DNA of 64,000 bases from CAVVFX01 sp963747535 (GCA_963747535.1 CAVVFX010000008.1:310001-374000), one strand, 5' to 3'; counted from the stretch's first letter, positions 17,318 to 25,676 are shown. The notes: generated by a model from the sequence alone, not told the origin. Numbers and translations are program-made.

Positions 17318-19003
17318 TCAATTCTTCTCCAGACCTTCCGGTGGCGCCTTCAGCAGCGTAACGGTCGAATCGTAATACAATTGTCTCCAGCCCTGCTGCT
17401 CCAGCGCTCCTATGAGTGAGTAGTCCTTTGGCAACAAGGCATAATTACAACGAAATGGGGCAAACAGACTCTGCCAGCCGGGTCGGACTTGCACAATGCG
17501 TCCGTAGTCTTTTAGAAACCCGGCTCCGTAGAAATCGCTCCGCCCGTCAAAAAAAACTTTACGGGCACCGTTAAATTTGTAAATTAGGTACCCTCCAAAC
17601 TTATCAGGTGCGAAGATCCGGGCTTGCATCGGGAGTCCCGCGAGAGTGGCCGCCGCGGCTACGGGAAACTGGTCCGGCGGGAATCCCGTGCGTGCGGCGA
17701 TCCCGGGAGCCCTCATCAGGAAGGCAAACGCCAGGCAGCATGCGGCCACCGTCACCAGCCCGTTATTGCGCGAGTCCAATGTCCGCAATCGCTGGCTATA
17801 GGCCAGGAACCAGTCGCGAAAACGGCGCATCGGAGCTTTCAACCCCTCGGCCGCAGCGAGCGATTCGGTGATCGCGCCATTGGCCAGAGGGAGCGCCAGG
17901 AGGGCGACCAGAGGCAACCCGCGCGCCGACCGGAGAGCAGCCACTACCAGCAGAGCTGAAAAGAGGAAGTGTTCGACGCGATGACGCGCCAGCGAGAAAA
18001 CCGCTCCCGCCATGGAGATGGCCAGCGCCAGCGTGATCGGGAGCGCTCCGTCCGCGTGGAAGTTGAAGCTTTCGAATTCCCCGATGCGGTCCAGCAGTTC
18101 GTGATCGGAGAGATAGCGAGCTACATGCAGGTGGAGTTGCCAGCCATAAGGATTGAGCAGAGTTGCCGCGGCCGCCACGCCGGCAACCCCGAGTAATCCT
18201 TGCACCCTATTGTGGGGCGGACGCCCTCGTCCTGGGGGCCCTCTGGGCACGACCCCCCGGTCGCCAGACTCCAAAGCAGATGGACCGCCAACCCAGATTA
18301 CCCCCCCCAGCCAGATCCCCAACGCCCAGATCAGCGGAATCAGAGGTGCGAAAAAGAAGCTCCCGTGGACATTGGTCCACAGGGCGGCAACCGCCGCGAC
18401 TCCGGCCGCCTGCACGAGGGTTAACGGCCCCTGGAACTTCTCGCAGAACCGAACCGCGGCCAGGAAAAAGACCCAGCTGATGACGTGCGGTCGAGCCAGC
18501 CAGTGGAGATTGCAGGTCGACAGCATAGGGCTCGCCAGAGCGCACGCCAGAAGAAAATTGCCCCCTACGTCCCAGTTCAACCGGAACCAGAGCCACACGC
18601 CCGCTGCGATCGCCAAGCCGTAAAACATCGCGACTCCAGTGAGCCCGAAGCTCTGGTGAACAGCCCCCGCCAGAACGTCCGAAAGCCACTCCCACGCAAG
18701 CCAGGGTTGACCTGCGCGGGAAAACGAATAAGGGTCGGTGTGTGGCAGGCTGGCGGTTCTGAGGATCATCTCTCCGGTTCGAATGTGCCAACCCGCATCG
18801 GAATCGCGAAAAAACGCAGTGTACCCTTGAAACAGAAAAAGCGCGTAAAACAACGCGACAACAGCGCCGATCGCGGCCATATCCGGGCGAAGGACGCTGC
18901 TCAGGGAACGAATGCTGTGGTGCTCCCGGGGAGTCTGCGCGTCGGCTGCGCTAGGCACAACAAACCGCAGTCCCCCCGCCGCAGGGGTTAGAGGGGAATG
19001 CAA
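17318..19003 (-). CDS. Large polytopic membrane protein inside the Tad operon
   Basis: About 561 residues from a TTG at 19003; an ATG at 18880 (MAAIGAVVALFYALFL) is an alternative start. About ten hydrophobic segments are visible. A loop after the first one contains FFRDSDAGWHIRTGEMIL, a motif I associate with a family of acidobacterial membrane proteins resembling GT-C glycosyltransferases, which place Asp in the first extracytoplasmic loop. The C-terminal region (IFAPDKFGGYLIYKF, VFFDGRSDFYG) is soluble. The gene lies between flp and cpaB, so pilin or pilus glycosylation is a reasonable guess but unproven. Residues of about 247-265 (V-V-P-R-G-P-P-G-R-G-R-P-P-H-N) are encoded by a hairpin repeat and interrupt the membrane pattern. 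Confidence 0.75.
   Translation of the reverse strand: MHSPLTPAAGGLRFVVPSAADAQTPREHHSIRSLSSVLRPDMAAIGAVVALFYALFLFQGYTAFFRDSDAGWHIRTGEMILRTASLPHTDPYSFSRAGQPWLAWEWLSDVLAGAVHQSFGLTGVAMFYGLAIAAGVWLWFRLNWDVGGNFLLACALASPMLSTCNLHWLARPHVISWVFFLAAVRFCEKFQGPLTLVQAAGVAAVAALWTNVHGSFFFAPLIPLIWALGIWLGGVIWVGGPSALESGDRGVVPRGPPGRGRPPHNRVQGLLGVAGVAAAATLLNPYGWQLHLHVARYLSDHELLDRIGEFESFNFHADGALPITLALAISMAGAVFSLARHRVEHFLFSALLVVAALRSARGLPLVALLALPLANGAITESLAAAEGLKAPMRRFRDWFLAYSQRLRTLDSRNNGLVTVAACCLAFAFLMRAPGIAARTGFPPDQFPVAAAATLAGLPMQARIFAPDKFGGYLIYKFNGARKVFFDGRSDFYGAGFLKDYGRIVQVRPGWQSLFAPFRCNYALLPKDYSLIGALEQQGWRQLYYDSTVTLLKAPPEGLEKN
18211..18265 (+). repeat. Family B repeat inside the Tad-operon membrane protein gene
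   Basis: It starts TTGTGGGGCGGACGCCCTCG and continues TCCTGGGGGCC, then ends CGACCCCCCGGTCGCC. The second stem CGACC/GGTCG is kept, while the first is altered by an insertion. The reading frame of the host gene stays open across it. Confidence 0.75.
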
Positions 19004-19032
19004 ATCTAAGGTCCGGGTGGTTTCTCGTGCCT

Positions 19033-19218
19033 CTAGCCACCCGAGGTGGTTCCGATGCTCGCTAAGTCGCCTGTGATGCTGGAATACAGACTCACAATGC
19101 CCTGGGACAACTGGTTAACGGTTGTGATCAGCGCCAGACCGACCGCTGCCACGATAAGCGCGTACTCGACCAGATCCTGGCCCTGTTCGTCTCGAACGAA
19201 ACTCATCATCAATTTCAT
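19033..19218 (-). CDS. flp: Flp-type major pilin
   Basis: A 61-residue Flp/Fap pilin. The ATG at 19218 follows GGAG seven bases upstream, which is better than an in-frame GTG at 19230. After a short basic leader, D-E-Q-G-Q-D-L-V-E-Y-A-L is the Flp signature: a prepilin peptidase would cut after Gly13, leaving a hydrophobic helix (ALIVAAVGLALITTV) and a short Ser/Thr/Gly tail. The length is typical. It is the likely major subunit of the pilus built by the downstream genes. The peptidase (tadV/cpaA) is not in the window. Confidence 0.93.
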   Translation of the reverse strand: MKLMMSFVRDEQGQDLVEYALIVAAVGLALITTVNQLSQGIVSLYSSITGDLASIGTTSGG

Positions 19219-19265
19219 AGATATCTCCACTAAAGAACTTTTTCTGAATGCTTCCTGCTCACACT

Positions 19266-20354
19266 CTAATTACCCTCAACAGAGCCAGTTGGAACACTCG
19301 CCCGCTCCGCCGTCTGTCCCAGGGGAAGGGATGCGTTGTCTACTGCTTTCACGGATGCCGTATGCCGCCACGGGTGCAGCAGCTTTGCTAGAAAACCCGT
19401 CTGGCCGGATGTTTTCGTGCCCGCCGTCTGGGGCGGGATGACGGCCGGCTTGCCATCTCGTTCGGACACCAGCGCCAGGTTGTAGATCGCCGGCCCATAG
19501 TGTCGATCATAGCCCAATGCGGTCTCCAGTTCCCTGCGGGCGCCCTTAAGATCGCCGCGCTCCATGAGCAGCGCCGCCATATTGTTGTGGGCCACCGCCG
19601 GGCCGCTCGCGGCCTGCCAGTTCAGAATTGCTTCCTTTGGATTCTCCGCCAGCGCGATCCCGAGATTGTTGCGTGCAATCGCCGAATCGCGCTGCAGCCG
19701 AAGCGCAGCCCGAAACTCATTGGCGGCCGCGTTGTTGAGGTGCTGCATGAGCAGGGCATTGCCCAGATTGTTATGCAGTTCCGCGCTTTCCGCCGAATAA
19801 AGCAGGGCAGTCTCGTACGCCAACTGCGAATCCTTCCAATCCTCCAGATCGTCGTTCAGAATCCCCAGCCATTCGTAAGGAGCCGCGGTATTCTGCGGGT
19901 GGCGATGGAGAAAAGCCTTCAATCCGGCGAGCGCTTCGTCTTTCTGCTCCGCGCGCCGCAAGGTTTGCGCGAGTTGCATAGCAACCGCCAGTGAATCGGG
20001 AAATCTCTCGGACGCTAATCGCAAGTGCTCCAGAGCGACGTCGGGGAATCCGTGCGCCGCGTACGCCTGGGCCAGACGGACTCTCGCATCCACATCGTCC
20101 GGACGGCTGGTCACCACCTTGCGCAGATTGGCGATCTCCATGTCCCCGTCCCCGGCGTCCACGGCATTGGTGGTCTGCCGGATCGGTGTCGCGGCAAAGA
20201 AAGGAGTCGGGTGTATCGCCGCGGTCTTGCTGGCGCAAGAAGCTAGGGACAGCGTTGCCAGGCCCAGCGACGCGAGTAGGGGGGCGAGCCTGGAAAGACG
20301 AACAAGTCTGCGTTTCTCCACTTCTTCGATGTCCATCCCGATGCGACCCGTCAT
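19266..20354 (-). CDS. tadD: Tad pilotin-like TPR lipoprotein TadD
   Basis: A 362-residue protein with a lipoprotein signal: ATLSLASCASK contains the lipobox with Cys near residue 40. Several TPR repeats follow (VDARVRLAQAYAAHGFPDVALEHL; AELHNNLGNALLMQHLNNAAANEF; PAVAHNNMAALLMERGDLKGA). TadD-like lipoproteins help the secretin reach or assemble in the outer membrane. Its start lies one base after the upstream stop (TAG-A-ATG), so the two are probably co-translated. Confidence 0.85.
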   Translation of the reverse strand: MTGRIGMDIEEVEKRRLVRLSRLAPLLASLGLATLSLASCASKTAAIHPTPFFAATPIRQTTNAVDAGDGDMEIANLRKVVTSRPDDVDARVRLAQAYAAHGFPDVALEHLRLASERFPDSLAVAMQLAQTLRRAEQKDEALAGLKAFLHRHPQNTAAPYEWLGILNDDLEDWKDSQLAYETALLYSAESAELHNNLGNALLMQHLNNAAANEFRAALRLQRDSAIARNNLGIALAENPKEAILNWQAASGPAVAHNNMAALLMERGDLKGARRELETALGYDRHYGPAIYNLALVSERDGKPAVIPPQTAGTKTSGQTGFLAKLLHPWRHTASVKAVDNASLPLGQTAERASVPTGSVEGN

Positions 20355-20355
20355 T

Positions 20356-20706
20356 CTATATTTTTTCCAGAGACAGTTGGTCGCCCTTTTGCGTACCGGT
20401 CTGCTCGATCATGCCAGCGGGTAGTTCCAGAACCGAGTGGGCTGGCAGACACGCCGACAACCTCCACGGCTTCATCCTCTGACGCATGCCCCGGACCTTC
20501 CTGTCACGGTCGAGATACAGAACGTCGATCGTAAATTTCATAAAGAAACTATGTACCGATTCACAGGGAACGATCCATAACCCTTCGCCAGGCTTCAGAT
20601 CCGAATGCTTCAACAGTCCGGTGCGCCGCTTCGCGCTGGTATCTGCCAGGTCCGCTAAATCGGCCAGCACGATCTTGCGCGTGATATTCCGTACTAAGAA
20701 TTTCAA
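20356..20706 (-). CDS. DUF192 family protein
   Basis: A 116-residue DUF192 protein: RRTGLLKHSDLKPGEGLWIVPCESVHSFFMKFTIDVLYLDRDRKV matches the conserved core (G-x-W-I, F-F-M-K-F-x-I-D-V-x-F-L-D). The function of the family is unknown. The apparent start is TTG at 20706 directly abutting AGGAGG, which is too close for normal initiation; GTG within KIVLAD is another possibility. No signal peptide is visible with either start. It is the first gene of the Tad operon. Confidence 0.8.
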   Translation of the reverse strand: MKFLVRNITRKIVLADLADLADTSAKRRTGLLKHSDLKPGEGLWIVPCESVHSFFMKFTIDVLYLDRDRKVRGMRQRMKPWRLSACLPAHSVLELPAGMIEQTGTQKGDQLSLEKI

Positions 20707-21166
20707 CCTCCTTTTTATAACACGAAGTAGCTAATTTGGTTGCAAGGAGGATGGTAAACCCTGGGTTAAGAGCCGCCGCCGGTCATGGAACGCCCAGCCC
20801 GTAGAGTATTGTATAACGTTTGCGGGTACTTGTGTCAGCCCCTGTCTCTTTGGAGGTACAGGCATTCCCGCGCGAAGTCGCTAAGCTTGGATTTTCCGCA
20901 ACACGTTTGCGAAGGCGCAGTCTGCAAGAGGGCGACCGGATAAGCTCCTTGCAGAACCTCGCTTTCAGAGAGCGAGGTTCGCAAATTTATGGAGCGGAGA
21001 GGGGGTGATTTATATGATCATCCTGTGCTGATCGTGATCCTGGTTCTACTCAGGAAGCGACGGACCAAGCTGAAGTTCGAAATTGAACTCTAGCTGAATC
21101 CGAGACTGAGCGGTGTTCGCAGCACCGCTCAGACCAGCACCAATATAACACTGTTTGGGCTACCGC
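20707..21166. other. 460-base gap upstream of the Tad operon, with two hairpins
   Basis: No credible gene was found. One perfect 10-bp inverted repeat is GAACCTCGCT (20954-20963) with AGCGAGGTTC (20971-20980). A second is CTGAGCGGTG (21106-21115) with CACCGCTCAG (21123-21132). Neither is followed by a clear T-run. The second lies just past the 3' end of the hpnH-linked gene and could end that transcript. The Tad operon promoter should lie in the left part of the gap. Confidence 0.5.
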
Positions 21167-21544
21167 TCAATCCAGCTTTTCCGGCGTCAGCTCAATCTTC
21201 TCTTCGCCGGCAGCCTTCTTTTCCCAGTACTTTTTGACCCAGGCGGCCCAACTCTTCCCGGCTGCCGTATCCCGACCGGTGAAAGCCAGGCCTGCGACGT
21301 CAGAGTAGGGAATCGCGATTTTCTCGGGACGATCCTTAGGCACCAGGCGCACAAACGAATCGGCCAACGTAGTGCCGGGGCGCCGATCGAAAACATAGCC
21401 TTCCACAAACGAACCATCCTTACGCCGGATGGTGACGTCGCCGCGGTAATCGAAAGCCTTTTCGAGCGCCGCGCGAAGATCGTCGTCGCCGGCGGTCTCG
21501 AACACCTGTCCCTCCAGGTTCTCGTGCGCGAAGCCGGGGACCAC
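21167..21544 (-). CDS. Hypothetical protein linked to hpnH
   Basis: A 125-residue soluble protein starting at a GTG. Its core (GDVTIRRKDGSFVEGYVFDRR, then IAIPYSDVAGLAFTGRDTAAGKSW) looks like a small beta-rich fold, with a Lys/Glu-rich C-terminus. I do not recognise a named family. It begins 29 bases after the hpnH stop on the same strand and is probably co-transcribed, so a role in hopanoid side-chain chemistry or its regulation is possible but speculative. The frame stays open back into the hpnH end, so a non-ATG start further upstream cannot be excluded. Confidence 0.7.
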   Translation of the reverse strand: MVPGFAHENLEGQVFETAGDDDLRAALEKAFDYRGDVTIRRKDGSFVEGYVFDRRPGTTLADSFVRLVPKDRPEKIAIPYSDVAGLAFTGRDTAAGKSWAAWVKKYWEKKAAGEEKIELTPEKLD

Positions 21545-21573
21545 CTCGGATTCGTCCGGATGGATCGGCTGGC

Positions 21574-22704
21574 TCAGACGTTGGCCTCTTCGCGGGAATT
21601 CTCTTTCGCAGCGTTGATCTGCACCAGGCCAGCCGGAGGATTCACCGGAGCAGAGGGCAGCGTGAGATCGTCCAGCGCGTCCAGATCTTTATAACGCGAG
21701 AAGAGAGTTGCTTTGACAGTTCCGAGAAAGCCGCGCAAACTGTTGAAGGTATCGTGCACCGCGGAGGCTTCGTAGCCGCTATGCACCATGCAGTTGGCGC
21801 ATTTGGGATTACCCGATTCGGTGCCGTACTGGCTCCACGCGGTGGTCTCCATCAACTCAGCAAAAGTATCCGCATAGCCGTCCTGCAAGAGGTAACAGGG
21901 CTTCTGCCAGCCGAACAGGTTGTAAGTCGGCATTCCCCACGGGGTGCACGGATAGTTTCGCTTACCCATCAGATATTCGAGAAAAAGCGGCGACAGGTTG
22001 AACTTCCATTCCGGCTTGCGATTCGAGAGAATCGCGCGGAACAAACGTCGCGTGCGGGCTTTGCCGAGAAAGTGCGACTGGTCGGGCGCCTTGTCGTAAG
22101 AGTAACCCGGCGAGAGCATCATTCCCTCGACGCCCAGCGACATCATCTCGTCGAAAAACGCGCGTACGCTTTTCGGGTCGGCGCCGTCGAACAGGGTGCT
22201 GTTGGTGGTGACCCGGAATCCGCGCTTCACGGCTTCCTTCAAGCCCTCGACTGCCTGCTCGTAGCCGCCTTCTTTGCACACCGTGAAGTCGTGATGTTCT
22301 TTTTCGCCGTCCAGGTGGATGGAGAAAGTGAGATACTTGCTCGGGGTGAAGAGATCGATCTTTTCTTTCAGCAGCAGGGCGTTGGTACAAAGATAGATGT
22401 ACTTCTTACGCGCCACCAAACCTTCCACGATCTCCTTGATCTGCGGATGCATCAGCGGCTCGCCGCCGGGGATGGACACCATCGGAGCGCCGCATTCCTC
22501 AACTGCCTTGAAGCACTGCTCCGGCGTCAGATTCATCTTCAGGACATGGGCAGGATATTGAATCTTGCCGCATCCCGCGCAGGCCAGATTGCACCGGAAC
22601 AGCGGTTCCAGCATGAGCACAAGCGGGTACTGACGTCGTCCGGCCATCTTCTGCCTCAGAACATACGTCGCCACAGTCCACATCTGAGATACGGGTACAG
22701 GCAT
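21574..22704 (-). CDS. hpnH: Adenosyl-hopene transferase HpnH (radical SAM)
   Basis: A 376-residue radical SAM enzyme with the cluster motif C-N-L-A-C-A-G-C (Cys38, Cys42, Cys45) and the start MPVPVSQMWTVATYVLRQKM typical of HpnH. It joins a 5'-deoxyadenosyl group to diploptene, the first step of C35 hopanoid side-chain synthesis. The SPASM-like C-terminal region (YGTESGNPKCANCMVHSGYEASAV) is also characteristic. No squalene-hopene cyclase or hpnG is in the window. A family B hairpin repeat lies just upstream. Confidence 0.95.
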   Translation of the reverse strand: MPVPVSQMWTVATYVLRQKMAGRRQYPLVLMLEPLFRCNLACAGCGKIQYPAHVLKMNLTPEQCFKAVEECGAPMVSIPGGEPLMHPQIKEIVEGLVARKKYIYLCTNALLLKEKIDLFTPSKYLTFSIHLDGEKEHHDFTVCKEGGYEQAVEGLKEAVKRGFRVTTNSTLFDGADPKSVRAFFDEMMSLGVEGMMLSPGYSYDKAPDQSHFLGKARTRRLFRAILSNRKPEWKFNLSPLFLEYLMGKRNYPCTPWGMPTYNLFGWQKPCYLLQDGYADTFAELMETTAWSQYGTESGNPKCANCMVHSGYEASAVHDTFNSLRGFLGTVKATLFSRYKDLDALDDLTLPSAPVNPPAGLVQINAAKENSREEANV

Positions 22705-22780
22705 GCGTGTTTCTCTAATTGTCTCATGAAGAGGGGCCCGGGCGTAGTTCTATGGACGCAAATGGGGGGGCGCGACATAA

Positions 22781-22825
22781 ATGTGGGGCGGACCCCTGGT
22801 CCGCTGCCGACCCCCAGGTCGGCTC
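22781..22825 (+). repeat. Family B repeat with compensatory stem changes
   Basis: It reads ATGTGGGGCGGACCCCTGG then TCCGCTGCCGACCCCCAGG and TCGGC. The stems are GCGGACC/GGTCCGC and GCCGACC/GGTCGGC. Compared with the copy at 9047, both arms of the first stem have changed together, so pairing is kept. Confidence 0.8.
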
Positions 22826-22974
22826 GTTTAATTCTGAGAGTTCCAGGTGTGCCGTGACACTAATCTGGTAAATGACACTGCACAGACGCCGGCTTCCACA
22901 CATTGACACGACGGAGCAGCCCGTGTTCCTCACTTGGCGGCTTCACGGCGGGTCAGATGCTTCATAATAAAGGC

Positions 22975-23931
22975 ATGGAACGACACGAGCCGACCAGCCT
23001 TCAGGAAGCCATCGTATACTTTGCCGATCCCGATAATTGCCGCGAATACGTTGTAGCGCGGCGGTGGCCTAACGGTGTGGAATGCCCGACGTGCGGCTGT
23101 AAGGACGTTATCTTCTTGGCGAATCAGAACCGCTGGCAGTGCCGGAACAAGCACAAGAAACGGCAGTTCTCCCTGAAGACGGGCACGATCTACGAAGAAA
23201 GCCCGCTAGGACTGGACAAGTGGCTGACTGCCACTTGGATGGTGAGCAACTGCAAGAATGGTGTGTCGAGCTGCGAGATCGCCCGCGCCTTGAACGCCAC
23301 ACAGAAGACCGCGTGGTTTCTGGATCACCGCATCCGGGTTGCGTTCGGTATGGAAGCGCCTGATAAACTGACCGGCGAGGTGGAAGCCGATGAGACTTTT
23401 ATCGGGCAGAGGGCACGTAATATGCACAAGAGCGTGCGGGCTATAAAGATCACCGGCACCGGCGGCAAGGACAAGACGATGGTACTCGGCATTCTGGAAC
23501 GTAGCAAGGGAGGGAAGCCCAGCCAGATTCGCACGAAGGTTGTAGCGAATCGCCGGAAGAAAGCTCTTCAGGCTGAAGTCCGTGAGCACGTACAGGTCGG
23601 GTCCGCGCAGTTTACCGACGCTCTGAAGTCGTATGATGGCTTGAACGAATTCCAGCATGAAGTTGTGGATCACGCAGTGGAGTACGTTCGCGGGAAGATC
23701 CACACGAATGGCTGCGAGAACTTCTGGAGTCTCCTGAAACGCGGGCTGCACGGCACGTACGTGAGCGTGGAACCATTTCACCTGTTCCGCTACCTCGACG
23801 AGCAAGCCTATCGCTTCAACCACCGCCATATGACGGACGCGGAGCGGTTCGATTTGGCAGTGCGTGGAATCGTAGGCAAACGCCTGATGTATGATCAGTT
23901 GACTGGCAAAACACAAGAGGCGAATGCGTGA
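22975..23931 (+). CDS. IS1595 family transposase
   Basis: The ATG at 22975 (MERHEPTSLQEAIVYFADPD) gives 318 residues; the frame is open to 22903. An N-terminal zinc ribbon has C-P-T-C-G and a later Cys (WQCRNKHKKRQFSLKTGTIYE). The DDE-like catalytic core has VEADETFIG, then FTDALKSYDGL, and Asn/Glu in NGCENFWSLLKRGLHGTYV, the ISXO2-type pattern. The gene appears intact. It moves the element by cut-and-paste or related DDE chemistry. It is followed 39 bases later by the first passenger gene. Confidence 0.92.
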   Translation: MERHEPTSLQEAIVYFADPDNCREYVVARRWPNGVECPTCGCKDVIFLANQNRWQCRNKHKKRQFSLKTGTIYEESPLGLDKWLTATWMVSNCKNGVSSCEIARALNATQKTAWFLDHRIRVAFGMEAPDKLTGEVEADETFIGQRARNMHKSVRAIKITGTGGKDKTMVLGILERSKGGKPSQIRTKVVANRRKKALQAEVREHVQVGSAQFTDALKSYDGLNEFQHEVVDHAVEYVRGKIHTNGCENFWSLLKRGLHGTYVSVEPFHLFRYLDEQAYRFNHRHMTDAERFDLAVRGIVGKRLMYDQLTGKTQEANA

Positions 23932-23970
23932 AATTTTCCGTACCGCAGGCCCAATAGAGGGAGGCACTAG

Positions 23971-24627
23971 ATGCCGTTAAATATAGATCCGAGCGACCGC
24001 GAGGGTATCGTTGTCGCCAAAAGGCTAGCGCCTGCGGTCGTGAGCCGACTTGTAGATGCCCTCAACGAAGCACCGCCAGTCTCAAATCCAGACGAGATGG
24101 CAGAGCGCTTAACGGAATACCTTTCGGGCATTTCAAAGGAGCGCCTAGTCGCATTGCTGAGGACACTGTACACCCTGTATTTTATCCGGGATCTTTCAGG
24201 GGTCAGCCTATCGCGATTCTTGGACGATCTGATAGAGGCGGCCAGTAAGGACCAAAGGCTGAAATCGGATGACCTTCCGGTGCTAAGAGATACACTAGAA
24301 AAATTACTGAACATCAAACCGCTGTTAATAGTAGCAAAGGCGGCACGATTACAACGAGATGGCGAACGACTTTACTGTACATCAAAAGTTCTGTCCGATA
24401 TTCGCCCAGTCTTCAATGATAATCCGTCTTCGGCCCCAGCAGGCGCTGTCATTACCCATACTCTGAAGGTCGCGTATCATGAGGGGCCTATACATCGTGA
24501 CGTCCAGATTGTACTGGATTCCGATGACCTAGCTGACCTTGAAAAGGTTATTCATCGAGCGCAATTAAAAGATAAATCGTTACGCGCCTTTCTCAAACGA
24601 TCCAAACTGCCAAATCTTGGAGATTAA
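23971..24627 (+). CDS. Unknown passenger protein (218 aa)
   Basis: A soluble, mostly helical 218-residue protein, with GGAGG upstream of the start. The N-terminal half is helical (VSRLVDALNEAPPV, ISKERLVALLRTLYTLYFIRD). The C-terminal half has a beta-like stretch (ITHTLKVAYHEG, VQIVLDSDDLADLEKVIHRAQLKD). I do not recognise a family. Base composition is clearly lower in GC than the flanking genes. The next gene starts at or just after its stop, so the two probably act together. A role in defence or in the element's own biology is possible, but nothing in the sequence proves it. Confidence 0.7.
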   Translation: MPLNIDPSDREGIVVAKRLAPAVVSRLVDALNEAPPVSNPDEMAERLTEYLSGISKERLVALLRTLYTLYFIRDLSGVSLSRFLDDLIEAASKDQRLKSDDLPVLRDTLEKLLNIKPLLIVAKAARLQRDGERLYCTSKVLSDIRPVFNDNPSSAPAGAVITHTLKVAYHEGPIHRDVQIVLDSDDLADLEKVIHRAQLKDKSLRAFLKRSKLPNLGD

Positions 24628-24634
24628 CCAGATT

Positions 24635-25150
24635 ATGCCGAAACTGAAGTGTTCGCATATGGCCTATGAAGCAAGGCCGGACAGGATCATGCGCGAGGCT
24701 GACTATAAGTTTGCGCGTAGCCGCATCCACCGGTCAAAACAACGGAGACAGCCTATCGACACAGATTGGACAGGAGATGAGAGTCCTAACGTTTACGCCG
24801 TCGCCGAGCATTTCGCAGAAGTCATTGCTGCACGAAACAGACTAAAGGAACCAAACCTAGAGCAATTATTCGATGAAAATGTGCAACTCTGGAAGCGCGA
24901 GACCGGACACGCCTCATCAGTCGCCAAAGCAATTTCTCACGCTAGTTATCTTAGGGTAATAGGCTTGTCAAAATACTCACGTGACCACCAACTAGAAAAG
25001 TTATTACTTACTGAGATGAAAACGGAGCCAGATCACTGGTTCGCAGCGCTTACGGCAATAACAGGAGAAAATCCGGTGAAGCCTGAAGACGACTTTGATA
25101 CTGCCGTGCAAAGGTGGCTCGACTGGGGCAAGAGCAAGGAAATCATCTAG
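24635..25150 (+). CDS. Unknown passenger protein (about 171 aa)
   Basis: The ATG at 24635 begins MPKLKCSHMAYEARPDRIM; a TTG at 24617 that overlaps the previous stop is an alternative start. The protein is basic at the N-terminus (YKFARSRIHRSKQRRQP) and helical later (EHFAEVIAARNRL, DNAVQ-type Asp/Trp-rich end DWGKSKEII). No known domain is recognised. AT-rich codons mark it as foreign. It is tightly packed between two other unknown genes in the same direction, suggesting a three-gene unit carried by the insertion element. Confidence 0.6.
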   Translation: MPKLKCSHMAYEARPDRIMREADYKFARSRIHRSKQRRQPIDTDWTGDESPNVYAVAEHFAEVIAARNRLKEPNLEQLFDENVQLWKRETGHASSVAKAISHASYLRVIGLSKYSRDHQLEKLLLTEMKTEPDHWFAALTAITGENPVKPEDDFDTAVQRWLDWGKSKEII

Positions 25151-25154
25151 CAAC

Positions 25155-25643
25155 GTGCGTAGCGAGTCCAATACTGAACTTGAGAGCTATTTTCCAAAAT
25201 TAAAAACTGGAAAGTACAGAATCGCCAGCAAGGCGAATCCGCGATACAATTGCGTGTCATTTGCAAACCATGATGAACGTCATGTCTGGGAGGCGGGGAG
25301 GCACGGTGGAATGTTCTACTGGCCGGAGAAAACGCCCGACACCTTGGATGGATGGGTGAGTATATTCTTCGGGCAGGGATATGAACAATGCAATTCTAAG
25401 GAGATCGAACCAGGATTCGAGAAGATAGCTGTATACATCTCCTTCCATGACCTGCAGCCGAGTCATGTGGCATACTCAGACGGAATCATATGGAAAAGTA
25501 AATTGGGGAGGCAGGTGGACATTGAGCACGACTCTTTGCATCTGCTTGAAGGAGATCAAGCAGACGAATATGGGATCGTTGAGTGCGTATTAAAGCGTCC
25601 GATCAGCATTCAGCAGGGCCGGAAAAGGAAAGCTAAAAACTGA
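25155..25643 (+). CDS. Unknown passenger protein resembling the DUF7689-type fold (about 162 aa)
   Basis: The likely start is GTG at 25155, after AGGAAATC and four bases past the previous stop. The frame extends upstream, overlapping the previous gene. A conserved-looking block, Y-N-C-V-S-F-A-N-H-D followed by W-E-A-G-R-H-G-G-M-F-Y-W-P-E, resembles proteins with a Cys-containing N-C-[IV]-[AS]-[WF]-A motif and a later Y-W-P, which I recall as DUF7689-like. The Cys and later His (HDLQPSHVAYSDG) could form a papain-like catalytic pair: the order Cys then H-V-A-Y resembles NlpC/CHAP peptidases. This is inference from motif spacing only. Confidence 0.6.
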   Translation: MRSESNTELESYFPKLKTGKYRIASKANPRYNCVSFANHDERHVWEAGRHGGMFYWPEKTPDTLDGWVSIFFGQGYEQCNSKEIEPGFEKIAVYISFHDLQPSHVAYSDGIIWKSKLGRQVDIEHDSLHLLEGDQADEYGIVECVLKRPISIQQGRKRKAKN

Positions 25644-25676
25644 GATCGCAGTAATATTAAGGCAGGTGAACTCCGA

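Noticed and set aside
20820..21008. A 62-codon plus-strand frame in the gap upstream of the Tad operon
   Set aside because: No ribosome site; its second half is formed by a perfect inverted repeat.
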